Shown here in pieces: positions 46,311-55,976 of a DNA stretch of 64,000 nucleotides. The position numbers and the translations under genes were made by a program. Position 1 is the first letter of the stretch. The number at the start of each line of letters is the position of its first letter. The DNA is from CADEEN01 sp963738425 (GTDB taxonomy: Bacteria > Pseudomonadota > Gammaproteobacteria > Burkholderiales > Burkholderiaceae_C): positions 1 through 64,000 of the forward strand of contig CAVTWT010000007.1 of assembly GCA_963738425.1 (NCBI GenBank), written 5' to 3'. The notes beneath the pieces were generated by a model. The model made no database searches. It was given only the letters and a program-made list of their open reading frames with translations, and had not been told where the DNA came from.

Positions 46311-46997
46311 ATGCACTCCATCGCCGACTTCATCGCCACCCACGCCGACAAGGAACGCGACGCAGGCCCGTTCGAAGTCGAGAACCGCTCGACGCTGCAG
46401 GTCAACCTGCAAGGCACGGTGTATGCCAAGGCCGGCGCGATGGTCGCCTACCGCGGCGACGTGAAGTTCTCGCGCAAGGGTGCGCTCGAAGACGGCGTCG
46501 GCAAGCTGTTCAAGAAGGCCCTCACCGGCGAAGGCATGACGCTGATGAAGATGGAGGGCAACGGCCGCGTCTATCTGGCCGACCGCAACAAGCGCGTGCA
46601 TGTGCTCCACCTCGCCGGCGAAAGCCTGTGCGTCAACGGCAACGACCTGCTGGCGCTGCAGTCGACGCTCGACTGGGACATCGTGATGTTGAAGAGCGTG
46701 GCCGGCGCGCTGTCGGGCGGCCTGTTCAACGTGCAGATCTCGGGCAGCGGCCTGGTGGCGCTGACCACGCACGGCGACCCGCTGGTGCTGCCGGTCACAC
46801 GCACGCGCCCGGTGCACACCGACCCGCAGGCCACGGTGGCATGGAGCGGCAACCTGCAGCCCGACATGCACACCGACATTTCGCTCGGCGCTCTCGTCGG
46901 CCGCACCAGCGGCGAGTCGGTGCAGATGCGCTTCAAGGGCGACGGCTGGGTGATGGTGCAGCCGTACGAGGAGGGGCCGCTCGTCGCGGCACGATAG
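46311..46997 (+). CDS. AIM24 family protein
   Basis: A 228-residue AIM24/TIGR00266-like protein, a beta-helix fold of unknown function. Family blocks are LQGTVYAKAGAMVAYRGDVKF-like text around residue 35, GRVYLADRNKRVHVLHL and SGSGLVALTTHGDPLVL. The ATG at 46311 lies seven bases after GGAAAGG, better than the ATG at 46305. A broken copy of its 5' end is found at 31066. Confidence 0.85.
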   Translation: MHSIADFIATHADKERDAGPFEVENRSTLQVNLQGTVYAKAGAMVAYRGDVKFSRKGALEDGVGKLFKKALTGEGMTLMKMEGNGRVYLADRNKRVHVLHLAGESLCVNGNDLLALQSTLDWDIVMLKSVAGALSGGLFNVQISGSGLVALTTHGDPLVLPVTRTRPVHTDPQATVAWSGNLQPDMHTDISLGALVGRTSGESVQMRFKGDGWVMVQPYEEGPLVAAR

Positions 46998-47026
46998 CGC
47001 CTGCTGCGCGACCCCTCGGTGCAACG

Positions 47027-48289
47027 TCAGGCGTGTGCCGCCCTCGGCCGTTCAGTCTCCACCGGCGCGCGCCCGTAGGTCAGCCGTGCCCACAGGGCTT
47101 CCATCGGCCCGCGCTCGTGGCGCTTCAACCACCACGCGCTCCACGGCACCTGCACGACGAAGAAGATCGCCAGCGACAGCGCCAGCCCGGAGGCCGGGCC
47201 CATCTTCATCCACAGATCGAAGCCCCAGTGACGGAAGAGCGTGATGCAGATCGCCGTTTGCATCAGGTAGTTGGTGAGCGGCATGCGCCCGGCGAGCGCC
47301 CAGGGCGTCAGCCACTTTCGGCCTCGCGCTGTGTGCGCAAGCCGCACGATGAGCAGCACGTAGAACAGCATCAACGACACGCGCGAGAGGCTGTAGCAGA
47401 CGCTGCCCAGCACCTTGATCGGCGACGGGCCGGGCATGCGGTTGAGCTCGAAGATCACCGTGAAGGCCACGCCGCAGGCCAAGCCGAGAGCCAGCAACCA
47501 CCACATCAGGCGACGAATCTGCGGCATCAGTTCATCAGCGCGCTGCACCCACCGCCGCCGGCCGGCGAGTACACCGACAAGCATCGTCATGCCGAGCATC
47601 ACGTACCAGCCGAAGCTGCCCCACAGGCTCAGCCAGTCACCGTAGAAGTAGGCCATCGTGCGCGTGTTCTGCTGCACCATGTCCCAAAAGCTGCCCTGCC
47701 CGAAGGCGATCTGATCGGCCGCGTCGAGCGCTTTCTCCAGGCGAACGCGCTCGGCCACCATCGCCTTGGTCATCACGGCCAGGCGCAGCACGCCGTTGAG
47801 TGCGGGGTACAGCAGGCCGGCAACGATCAGCGCTACGATGCCACGGTCGCTCACGTGGCGCAGCCCGAGCACGAGCACCATGCCGAGGATGGCGTAGTTG
47901 TGCAGCACGTCGCCGGGCCAGAACACGCAGGCGTGAATCACGCCGAAGGCGAACAGCGCGATCAGGCGCCGCAGATACAGGCCAGTGGCATGCACCGGGT
48001 CGCGCTGTTGGATGCGCTGGAACTGGATCGTGAAGCCGATGCCGAACAGCAGGCTGAACATGCTGTTGAACTTGCCCGAGAACAGGGCCTCGCGCACATG
48101 CTCGGCCATCTGATCCATCGGGTCGGTCCAGAGATGCGAACCGTCGGCTTCCGCGAAGAAGGAGCTCGAGAAGCCGGGCATGTTCATGATCAGGATGCCC
48201 ATCAGCGCGAAGCCGCGCACGATGTCGAGCGTGGGGATGCGCTCGCTGACCGGTAGGGCCTGGGGCGCTGCAACCGACGTGTCGCTCAT
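47027..48289 (-). CDS. DUF418 family membrane protein (YeiB-like)
   Basis: A 420-residue inner-membrane protein with about ten helices. The N-terminal motif RIPTLDIVRGFALMGILIMN is shared by heparan-alpha-glucosaminide acetyltransferase-like and DUF418 proteins. The C-terminal GRMPLTNYLMQTAICITLF, then HWGFDLW, defines DUF418. They may be acyltransferases or transporters. I chose the ATG at 48289 because GGAGG lies six bases upstream of it. Confidence 0.85.
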   Translation of the reverse strand: MSDTSVAAPQALPVSERIPTLDIVRGFALMGILIMNMPGFSSSFFAEADGSHLWTDPMDQMAEHVREALFSGKFNSMFSLLFGIGFTIQFQRIQQRDPVHATGLYLRRLIALFAFGVIHACVFWPGDVLHNYAILGMVLVLGLRHVSDRGIVALIVAGLLYPALNGVLRLAVMTKAMVAERVRLEKALDAADQIAFGQGSFWDMVQQNTRTMAYFYGDWLSLWGSFGWYVMLGMTMLVGVLAGRRRWVQRADELMPQIRRLMWWLLALGLACGVAFTVIFELNRMPGPSPIKVLGSVCYSLSRVSLMLFYVLLIVRLAHTARGRKWLTPWALAGRMPLTNYLMQTAICITLFRHWGFDLWMKMGPASGLALSLAIFFVVQVPWSAWWLKRHERGPMEALWARLTYGRAPVETERPRAAHA

Positions 48290-48437
48290 GTTGGCCTCCA
48301 ACGAGCGTGGCTGGGCAACCGATGCTACGCCGGCCGCTGCACGCCCCTATCCCGCAAATCGCAGTGCGGCGGGCCAGCCGATCACGCGCAACGCCCGCGG
48401 CGCATCTTGCTTCCGCCGGCCCGCACCGACCGGCACT

Positions 48438-49073
48438 TCATGCCACGCGCTGCGGCAAGCCGATCCAGCCGTTGGCCGACGCGCGGGCCACTGCTTCGGC
48501 GCGGCTGGTGGCGCTGACGCGCGCGAAAATCTCGGCGAGGTGGTACTTGATGGTGCGCTCGGTGACGCCGAGTTCGCGCGCGATGAGTTTGTTGGTGTGG
48601 CCAGCGGCAATGCGCTCGAGGATCAGGGTCTGCCGCGGCGTCAGGCCGGCCGAGCTGTCGTACGCGCCAGCTGACGCAAACCACGGCTCGCCGGCGAGCA
48701 CCGATTGCAGCGCCGCGATCCATTCGTCGGGCGGCAGCGACTTGGGCAGGAAGCCCATCGCGCCGATGCGCTTGGCTTGCGCGGCCAAGCGCGCATCGTC
48801 GCTGCCGGAGATGAGCACGCGGCCCGCTGTGGGGTAGAGGTTGCCGATCCGTTCAAGCAAGGCCAGGCCGTCCATCGCGCCGGGCAGGCGCTGATCCACC
48901 AGCAGCAGGTCGATGCTGCCCAGCCGTGCCAGCAATTCGAGTGCACCGATCGCACTGCCCGCCACACGGCATCGCAACGCGGGCGCCTGACGCGCCAGCA
49001 TGTTGACCAGGCCGTCGCTGTACAGCGGGTGGTCTTCGACGATCAGAACGTCAGCCTGCGCGGTGATCACCAT
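48438..49073 (-). CDS. LuxR-family two-component response regulator
   Basis: A 211-residue NarL/FixJ-type regulator: receiver domain with the phosphoacceptor D60 in IDLLLVDQRLPG, conserved acidic residues in VLIVEDHPLYSD and the lysine in GFLPKSLPP. A C-terminal LuxR helix-turn-helix follows (LTPRQTLILERIAAGHTNKL and ELGVTERTIKYHLAEIF). A GTG start at 49109 would add 12 residues. It is divergent from a lipoprotein gene that is followed by a hybrid histidine kinase, its probable partner. Confidence 0.86.
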   Translation of the reverse strand: MVITAQADVLIVEDHPLYSDGLVNMLARQAPALRCRVAGSAIGALELLARLGSIDLLLVDQRLPGAMDGLALLERIGNLYPTAGRVLISGSDDARLAAQAKRIGAMGFLPKSLPPDEWIAALQSVLAGEPWFASAGAYDSSAGLTPRQTLILERIAAGHTNKLIARELGVTERTIKYHLAEIFARVSATSRAEAVARASANGWIGLPQRVA

Positions 49074-49109
49074 GACGATCGATGATATCGCCCGGTCCCT
49101 CGCGCTCAC

Positions 49110-49127
49110 CCTGTCCGTTCGGACAGG
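49110..49127. promoter_or_regulatory. perfect palindrome upstream of the response regulator
   Basis: CCTGTCCG-TT-CGGACAGG, 8-bp perfect arms around a two-base centre, lies 37 bp upstream of the regulator start at 49073. It resembles an operator for a dimeric regulator, possibly the LuxR protein itself. Confidence 0.5.
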
Positions 49128-49301
49128 TGCGCCCCAGCGCGGACACGCTGCGCACGGTCGCGCGCCATGCGCAGCGCGTGCAACCCGTCACGCGCGGGCC
49201 GCCAGCGTGCAGCTGCGCGGCTCTCGACTGAACCAACGGCCAGTGACCGCAGCCGCATCGGCTTTGCACAGTGCGCCCCGTCAACAACCCTGGAGCGCAA
49301 C

Positions 49302-50976
49302 ATGCCCGTTCAAGTCAGTCCCCTCACCCGCCGGCAACCCTTTGCCTTGTCGCGCCTCGGCGCGGCGGCCGCCCTTGCACTGCTGCTCGCCGCATGCGGC
49401 GGCAGCGATGGCACGGCACCCGTCATCACCGCGCAGCCGCAGAGCGTGACCGCCGCCGAAGGCGGCGAGGCGACGGCCAACGTGGCCGCCACCAGCGACG
49501 GCGGCGACATCAGTTATCAGTGGTTCAACGTCACCGGCAATGCCGACATCGCCGGCGAGCTCGCGTCCAGCGTCAGCTTCAGCCCGCTGTCGCTCGCGGC
49601 GGATGGCCTGCAGTTCAACGTGCGTGTCACCAACGACGCCGGCACGACGACGAGCGACAGCGCCACGCTGAGCGTCACCGAACGCAGCTGGAGCACAGCA
49701 GCCGAGGCGCTGGCCAGCGGCACACGGCAGACCGCCACCGTGGTCGACAGCAACGGCCACACGCACCTGTTGGCCATCGCCGGCAACAACCTGGCCGCCG
49801 CTGTCGAAGCGCGTGTGAAGTTGAAGCATGCCGACACCACGCAGGCCAACGGTTTCATCGCTCCAGGTGGCGCAACGCTGCAGACCTCGGAGGCGCTCAG
49901 CCCCGCCTCGACCTCGGTTGCCGCTGCGGCCAATGGCAGCGGCCACGTGCTGGCCGTGTGGCACCGCAACGGCATCGTCGGCGGCGCGCTGTACACGCCC
50001 GGTACCGACGCCACCACGGCAGGCACGTGGACGCTGCTGCCGACGCGCATCAACTCGTTCCTGTCCACCAGCGCGCTCGACCCCGCCGTGGCCGCAGTCG
50101 GCAACGACGGCTTCGAGATCGTCTGGCGCGAGCGCGAGGCGCCGAGTGGCGCGCACGACGTGATGGCGCGGCGCTACACGATCGGCACCAACACGCTCGA
50201 CAACAGCGTGATCATCGAGAACCAGGGCACCGAGACGGCAGCGCCGCGCCTGGTGTCCGATGCCGCCGGCAACCTGCTGGCCGCATGGAGCCAGAGCGGT
50301 GTCGGCGTGCTGGTCAACCGCCGCGCAGTGGGCAGCGCCTGGAGCACGGACCTGACCAACATCGATTCATCGGGCTTGCCGCTGGAAGCGCTGCGCGCCA
50401 ACGCGGCCGGCAAGGCCGTGGCGCTGACCAGCGATCGGCTGGGCACGGCACAGGCCTCGCTGCTCGACCTCGGTGCTTCCGTCGTGCTGCAGCAGCCCGC
50501 ACAGGCCGTGGCCAATGCGTATGGCTCGGCGCCGGATGCTGTGGTCGACGCGAAGCAATCGGGTCCATGTCTTCGGCGTCTCGGTCAACAGCGGTGACGG
50601 CAGCTCGCAACTGTTCCGCTGGGTCTACGTTCCAGGCACCAACGGCGGCTGGGGCGCGCCCGAGGCCGTGAGCGCGGTCAACAGCAGCAACTTCCTCACC
50701 AGTGGCCAAGGCGTCACCAACCCGCAAGTCACGGCCAGCGATGCCGAAGGCAACTTCATCGTCACCTGGCAAGACCGGGTCGCCGGCGGCGACGACCCCT
50801 TGAGCCATCTCAGTGCACGGCGCTTCCACAACGGCCTGAACGGATGGCGCGGCACCGTGGCCGTCGCTGACAGCAACAACTCGCCGGCACGCGTGACGAT
50901 CGACGCTGCCGGCAGCGCCACCGTGGTCTTCGGCGCTGCGGCCGCGCAGTCGATGCAGGCGGCGAGCTTTCGCTAG
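49302..50976 (+). pseudogene. exported lipoprotein with an Ig-like domain (one frameshift)
   Basis: Lipobox LLLAACGGSDG with C32, then an Ig-like domain at about 40-125 (PVITAQPQSVTAAEGGEATA, then ISYQWFNVTGNADI), then repeats of the kind DAAGNLLAAWSQSGVGV and DAEGNFIVTWQDRVAGG, where each blade ends in (A/V)-(V/T)-W. The main frame stops at 50597; from about 50564 the protein continues one frame over (NRVHVFGVSVNSGDGSSQLF) to 50976. Repaired, it has about 557 residues. It lies 26 bp before the histidine kinase gene and may be a sensor or surface partner. Confidence 0.8.
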
Positions 50977-51002
50977 GATGCACGGCACGGACTCCAGCAC
51001 GC

Positions 51003-53306
51003 ATGGCCGCCACGCCCGACATCGACGCCCTGGTGCTGGAAGGCCAACGCCTGCGGCAGGTCAATCCGCGGGCGCTGTTGCGGCATGCGGAGCTGCTGCA
51101 GCGGGCCGCCGGTGACAACGCGCTCACCGGCGGCTACGCCGAAGTATTTGCGGCGTGGGGGTTGCTCGCGCACGGCGAGCGTCCGGCCGCCGAGCTGGCG
51201 TTGGCGCGTGCGCGCACGCTGATGGCGCACAGCGGTGATCTCGAAGGCCAACTGATGTGCCGCGGCCTGCAGGCCGACCTGTTCATCCGTGACGGCCGTC
51301 TGCTCGAAGCGCTCGAGATCGCGCGCGTGACGCTGGCGCAGCCCGAGGACACGCTGTCGGTGTGGGAGCGCTACCGTGCACACGCCCGGCGCACCACCGC
51401 CCTGGAGCGGCTGGACGAGCACGACGCGGCCCTGCGTGCGCACTACGAAACGCTGGGGATGGCGCGGCGCAGCAACGAGCCGGCGCTGCTGGCGAATGCG
51501 CTCGGCGGCGTCGGCGGGCTGCAGTCGAGTCTGTTGAACCTGGTCGATGCCATCACGCTCTGCGACGAGGCGTGGGCGCTGTGCGAGCACACCGACTGGC
51601 ATGGCGTGGTGCAACTGGTGGGCGCCAACCGCCTCGGCGTGCTGAGCGGCCTCGGCCGCCACGACGAGGCGGTGGCGATGGCCGAGGCCCTGATCGCACG
51701 CGAACCGCTGTTCCCGAGCCGGTTTCGAGACGTCCGGCACGGCCTGTATGCGCTGGTGCTGGCGCGCGCGGGGCACTACGAGCGGGCGCAGGCGCAGCTC
51801 GAACTGGCGCGCGCCGGGGTGCCGCGCGACACGGTCGAGTCGTCGGGCTGGGTCTGGATCCAGGCGACCGTGTTCAACCGCACCGGCCGGCCATGCGACG
51901 CGCTGAGACTGCTGGCGCCGTTCGTGCAAGGTGACGGCAAGCGACTCGCGAGCGGCGAGTTCCCGGTCGATCGCGCGCACCTGTTCGCCGAGGCGGCGCT
52001 GGCCTGCGAGGCCTTGGGCGACTTCGCTGCGGCACTGGCTCACGAGCGCCGCGCTGCCGCGGCGCGCGAGCAGGCGGCGGCGCAAGCCGCGCATGCGCGG
52101 CGCCTGACTTTGCAGATCGACCTCGAACTCGACGCTGCGCACCGCGCGCGCGATCAGGCCACGCGCGAGCAGCAACGCCTGGCCGAGCTGAATGCCGAAC
52201 TCGAAGCCGCCAATGCGGCCAAGACGCGCTTCCTGGCCGCAGCCAGCCACGACCTGCGCCAGCCGGTGCAGGCGCTGGCGATGTACATGGCGGCACTGCA
52301 GCGTGAACCCTCGGCTGCCGCGCGCAACGATCTGATGATCCGCATGAACCAGTCGCTGCAGGCGCTGGGCAGCCTGTTCGACGTGCTGCTCGACGTGTCG
52401 CGCCTGGATGCAGGCCTGGTGCCGGTGCACGCCGCACCGCTGCGTCTGGACGAGCTGCTGCGCCGGCTGGTCGACGAGCACACGCTGCCGGCGCAGCAAC
52501 GCGGGTTGAGGCTGCGCCTGCGACTGCCTCGCGACGCAGCGGCCACGATCAGCGATGCCGTGCTGCTCGAAGGTTGCCTGCGCAATCTGCTCGACAACGC
52601 GATCAAGTACACGCCGCGCGGCGGTGTCGTCGTGCGGCTGCGATCGACAGCGGCGGGCTGGCGCGTCGAGGTGCGCGACACCGGCGTCGGCATCGACGCC
52701 AGCTTGCAATCGCAGGTCTTCCACGAGTTCTTCCAGGTCGGCAACGAAGAGCGTGACCGCAGCAAGGGCCTCGGATTGGGTTTGTCGATCGTCAAGCGAA
52801 CCGCAGCGCTGCTCGGCCACCCGCTCGGCCTGCGCTCGCGCCGCGGGCGAGGCAGCTGCTTTCATGTCGATCTGCCGCGGCAGGCAGTGATGGCAAGCGA
52901 CGCGACGGCAACGCTGATCGGCAGCGAGCCGCTGGCGCTGGGCTTGTTCGTGATCGACGACGATGCCAGCGTGCGCGACAGCCTGGCCGCATTGCTCGAA
53001 CGCTGGGGCCACCGCGTGATGCAAGGCAACGACGCGCCCGACGCGCTGCTGCAATGGCAACAGCTTGGACGTCCCGTCGTCGACGCCGCCATCATCGACT
53101 TGCGCCTGCGCGCCGGGCGCACCGGGCTGCAGGCGATTGCCGATCTGCGCGCCGGCATCGGCGCCGCGCTGCCGGCGCTCGTCGTCACCGGCGACATCGC
53201 GCCGAGCCGCTTGCGCCTGCTCGCCGACGCCGATCAGCCCTGGCTGCCCAAGCCGCTGATGCCGATGCGCCTGCGCAGCTGGCTGCAGGCGCTGCCGCCG
53301 CGCTGA
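51003..53306 (+). CDS. hybrid histidine kinase with TPR-like sensor and C-terminal receiver
   Basis: A 767-residue cytoplasmic kinase. Residues 1-360 are TPR-like helices, 365-405 a coiled coil (EQAAAQAAHARRLTLQIDLE), and H416 in AAASHDLRQPVQALAMYM is the phosphorylated His. The ATPase domain has LLDNAIKYTPRGGV, VRDTGVGID and KGLGLGLSIVKR. The C-terminal receiver has D699 in AAIIDLRLRAG. There is no membrane helix, so it senses an internal signal or a partner protein. HDLRQPVQAL is typical of kinases paired with NarL-type regulators, and such a regulator is encoded at 48.4 kb. Confidence 0.9.
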   Translation: MAATPDIDALVLEGQRLRQVNPRALLRHAELLQRAAGDNALTGGYAEVFAAWGLLAHGERPAAELALARARTLMAHSGDLEGQLMCRGLQADLFIRDGRLLEALEIARVTLAQPEDTLSVWERYRAHARRTTALERLDEHDAALRAHYETLGMARRSNEPALLANALGGVGGLQSSLLNLVDAITLCDEAWALCEHTDWHGVVQLVGANRLGVLSGLGRHDEAVAMAEALIAREPLFPSRFRDVRHGLYALVLARAGHYERAQAQLELARAGVPRDTVESSGWVWIQATVFNRTGRPCDALRLLAPFVQGDGKRLASGEFPVDRAHLFAEAALACEALGDFAAALAHERRAAAAREQAAAQAAHARRLTLQIDLELDAAHRARDQATREQQRLAELNAELEAANAAKTRFLAAASHDLRQPVQALAMYMAALQREPSAAARNDLMIRMNQSLQALGSLFDVLLDVSRLDAGLVPVHAAPLRLDELLRRLVDEHTLPAQQRGLRLRLRLPRDAAATISDAVLLEGCLRNLLDNAIKYTPRGGVVVRLRSTAAGWRVEVRDTGVGIDASLQSQVFHEFFQVGNEERDRSKGLGLGLSIVKRTAALLGHPLGLRSRRGRGSCFHVDLPRQAVMASDATATLIGSEPLALGLFVIDDDASVRDSLAALLERWGHRVMQGNDAPDALLQWQQLGRPVVDAAIIDLRLRAGRTGLQAIADLRAGIGAALPALVVTGDIAPSRLRLLADADQPWLPKPLMPMRLRSWLQALPPR

Positions 53307-53493
53307 CCACAGCGCCAACCGCGCTGCAGGTTCGGGTTTCGGCGCTCCCATCCCGGCTTCGGGTCTTGCGCGCTTGACCGAGTCGCACTAAGGTCGCGGC
53401 GACGGTTGAGGCCGGCCAAGGCCGGGGACCGCAGTGCATTGAGGTAAGACCCTGAAGAGGTTTTCCGGGTGTGCAAGATGGAGGAGGAAAGCG

Positions 53494-54659
53494 ATGCCGA
53501 TCCTGTGCCCGCAGTGCGCCGCCGACAACCGTGACGGCGCCAGATTCTGCAAGGCTTGCGGATTCAAGCTGGAGCCGGTGCCCCCGCCGGCCAGCGACGC
53601 GCCCGCGCTGATTTGCCTCGGCTGCGGCGCCGCCAACAAGCCTTTGGCTCGCTTCTGTGCGAGTTGCGGCGCGCGCATGGCGGCTGCAACAGTGGCAGCG
53701 CCCTCGGTGCAGTCGCCACCTCCGCCACCTCCGCCACCTCCGCCACCTCCGCCACCTCCGCCACCTCCGCCACCTCCGCCACCTCCGCCACCTCCACCAC
53801 CTCCACCACCTCCGCCACCTCCACCACCTCCACCACCTCCACCACCTCCACCACCTCCACCACCTCCACCACCTCCACCACCTCCACCACCTCCACCACC
53901 TCCACCACCTCCACCACCGCCGCCGCCACGTCCTGCGCCGCAGGCGATGCCCGTCTCCGTGCCATCGGGTGCGGCGCCGGCGCGCAGCGGTCTGTTCATC
54001 GTGCTGGCACTCGCCGTGCTGGCCATCGCAGCGGGTGGCTGGTGGTACCTGCAGCGCGGCAAGGCGCCACCACCACCGGCCGCCAGCGATGGGGCAGCGC
54101 CCACGGTCAGCGCCACGCCCGCGCCGCCGCCACCGGCACCGCACCGCCGCCAAGTGCGCCCGAGCCGATCGCAGCACCACCTGTGGCGCCGCCCCCGGCT
54201 GCTGCGGCTGAAGCCGCGGTGCCCGTGTCACCGCCGGTGCCCGCCCCCGCGCCGCCTCCTGCGGCCAGCCGCCCGGCCATCGACCCCGCGGTGGCGGCTG
54301 CTGCAGCGGCCGAGCGTGCGCGCAAGGCGCGCGAGGCCCAGGAGCGCGAACGCGCCGCGCAGGCGGACCTGGAACGTCAGCGGGCGGAAGAGCAGGAGCG
54401 TCAGCGCCGCGAGACTGAAGCGGCACGCCAGAAAGCGGAGCAGGAGCGCCAGCGCGCCGCCACGGCCACGCAGACACCCGCGCCGGCGCAAGCCGCCCCT
54501 GCGCGCAACGTGCGCCAGATCTGTTCGACGCGCAACAACATCGTCAGCGAGCAACTGTGCCGCACGCGCGAGTGCCGCAAGCCCGAGTTCGCCGCCGACC
54601 CGACCTGCATCCGCCTGAAGGAAGTCGAACAAACGCAACCGCCAACCGGCCAGCAGTAA
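53494..54659 (+). pseudogene. zinc-ribbon / polyproline / coiled-coil membrane protein (one frameshift)
   Basis: The N terminus has two zinc ribbons (CPQCAADNRDGARFCKACG and CLGCGAANKPLARFCASCG). Then come 71 consecutive prolines (residues 75-145), a membrane helix (GLFIVLALAVLAIAAGGWWY), a Pro/Ala linker, a charged coiled coil (ERQRAEEQERQRRETEAARQ) and a Cys-containing end (ICSTRNNIVSEQLCRTRECR). The last part is one frame over from about 54145 on. Repaired, it has about 388 residues. The ribbons would be cytoplasmic and the coiled coil periplasmic. Function unknown. The next gene also carries a zinc ribbon. Confidence 0.75.
53716..53928 (+). repeat. CCN microsatellite encoding 71 prolines, second tract
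   Basis: 213 bases of proline codons, first CCGCCACCT units and then CCACCACCT units, in frame in the zinc-ribbon protein. The length equals that of the tract at 42511-42723. Confidence 0.95.
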
Positions 54660-54701
54660 CGCCGCGACGCACCCTGTCTCACGACACAAGGAGCCCGAGC
54701 C

Positions 54702-55976
54702 ATGAACTCAGCGCAGTCCCCAGCCACCGAACCGGCGCTGCCGCAGGCGCTCGCGCCGGACGCGTTCTCGAGCATGTTCCAGTCGATCGCTGGCCTGCGC
54801 AACCTGCGCGCGGCCGCCGCGATGCTCGGCTGCTTCGTCGCTGGCGTGCTCGTCGCCGGCCTGCTCGGCTATGTCGGCCGCGGTTCGTTCACGATGATGG
54901 CGCTGGCGGCGTTGCTGGCTGCGCTGCTGTTCTTCACCGGCATCCACGCGGCGGGCGTGCTGCTGATGGACCAGGCCCGCCGTCTGCCGCCGCGCTCGGT
55001 GATCGACGCGGTGGTCTACGGGCTGATGTGCGTACCGAAGACGATTGCGCTGATCGTGCTGATGGTGCTGGCCGTGATCGCGCTGTATGTCGTCATGTGG
55101 CTGCTGTTCCTGGTCTGCAAGATCCCAGGGCTGGGCCCGGTGCTGTTCACCTTCGTCTTTCCGGCCTGCGTGCTGCTCGCCGGGCTGACGGTGGTGGGGA
55201 TGATGATCTCGCTGCAGATCGCGCTGCCCGCGCTGTGGGAGGGCGCCGGCGTGGCGGGCGCGCTGGCCAAGGCCTTCGCGATCCTGCGCAGTCGCCTGGT
55301 CGAAACGGTGATGCTGCTGGCCGTGGTGGCCGTGCTGTCGGGCTTCGTCTTTGCCTTCGTCGGCGCAGTGTTGATGTTCGGCTTCTTCCCGGCGATGGGT
55401 CTGGCGGCCACGTCGATCGGATCGTTCGGTTCGTCGATGGGCGGCGGGTCCGGCATGTACGGCGGTGGCATGGGTGGCGGCATGGGCGCTGGCGGCATGT
55501 TCGGCTCGATGATGGGCGGCCTGATGCAAGGCGGCATGGGCGGCTATGCGATCGCCGGCGGGCTCGGCAGCGCGCTGTTGTGGGCGGTGGCGATGACCCT
55601 GGTGTTTCAGGTCAGTCTGCTCGGAGCGAATCTGGCCTACCTTCGCGTCAGCGAGGGCATCGATTCCTCGGCCACCGAGCGCGCGATGAACGAGCGGCTC
55701 GATCAGGCCAAGCGCAAGGCGACCGAGATGGGACAGCAGGCCAAGGAGACGGCCGAGCGTGCACGCGCCCAGGCCGCGCAGGCCATGGAGCAGCGGCGCG
55801 CTGCGGCGGCGGCGGCAGCAGCAGCGACAGCGGCGACCGCACCGCCGCTGGCAGCGGCTCCCACGCCAGCGGCTGCACCGCCACCGCCGCCGATGGTCAG
55901 CCAATGCCCGCAATGCAAGGTTGCGGTCACGGCGCAGGACCAGTTCTGCGGCGAGTGCGGCTTCCGGCTGCGCTGA
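54702..55976 (+). CDS. multi-pass membrane protein with C-terminal zinc ribbon
   Basis: A 424-residue protein: about six membrane helices within residues 40-310, a Gly/Met-rich loop (GGGSGMYGGGMGGGMGAGGM), a coiled coil with many Ala/Gln (ERAMNERLDQAKRKATEMGQ), an Ala/Pro linker and a C-terminal zinc ribbon (CPQCKVAVTAQDQFCGECGF). It lies 42 bp after the zinc-ribbon/polyproline gene and shares its ribbon type in opposite position, so the two likely form one membrane complex. No known family name is evident. Confidence 0.75.
   Translation: MNSAQSPATEPALPQALAPDAFSSMFQSIAGLRNLRAAAAMLGCFVAGVLVAGLLGYVGRGSFTMMALAALLAALLFFTGIHAAGVLLMDQARRLPPRSVIDAVVYGLMCVPKTIALIVLMVLAVIALYVVMWLLFLVCKIPGLGPVLFTFVFPACVLLAGLTVVGMMISLQIALPALWEGAGVAGALAKAFAILRSRLVETVMLLAVVAVLSGFVFAFVGAVLMFGFFPAMGLAATSIGSFGSSMGGGSGMYGGGMGGGMGAGGMFGSMMGGLMQGGMGGYAIAGGLGSALLWAVAMTLVFQVSLLGANLAYLRVSEGIDSSATERAMNERLDQAKRKATEMGQQAKETAERARAQAAQAMEQRRAAAAAAAAATAATAPPLAAAPTPAAAPPPPPMVSQCPQCKVAVTAQDQFCGECGFRLR

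Noticed and set aside
45722..48256. 844-codon plus-strand frame across the sorbosone, AIM24 and DUF418 genes
   Set aside because: It overlaps three recognisable genes in other frames and has a low-complexity Arg/His/Ala composition with no motifs.
50973..53351. 792-codon minus-strand frame opposite the histidine kinase
   Set aside because: The kinase on the plus strand has all kinase motifs. The minus frame is rich in Gln, Arg and Ala as expected for an antisense shadow.
53716..53928. CRISPR-like regularity of repeats
   Set aside because: The units are 9 bases with no spacers and are in frame in a protein, so it is a coding microsatellite and not a CRISPR array.
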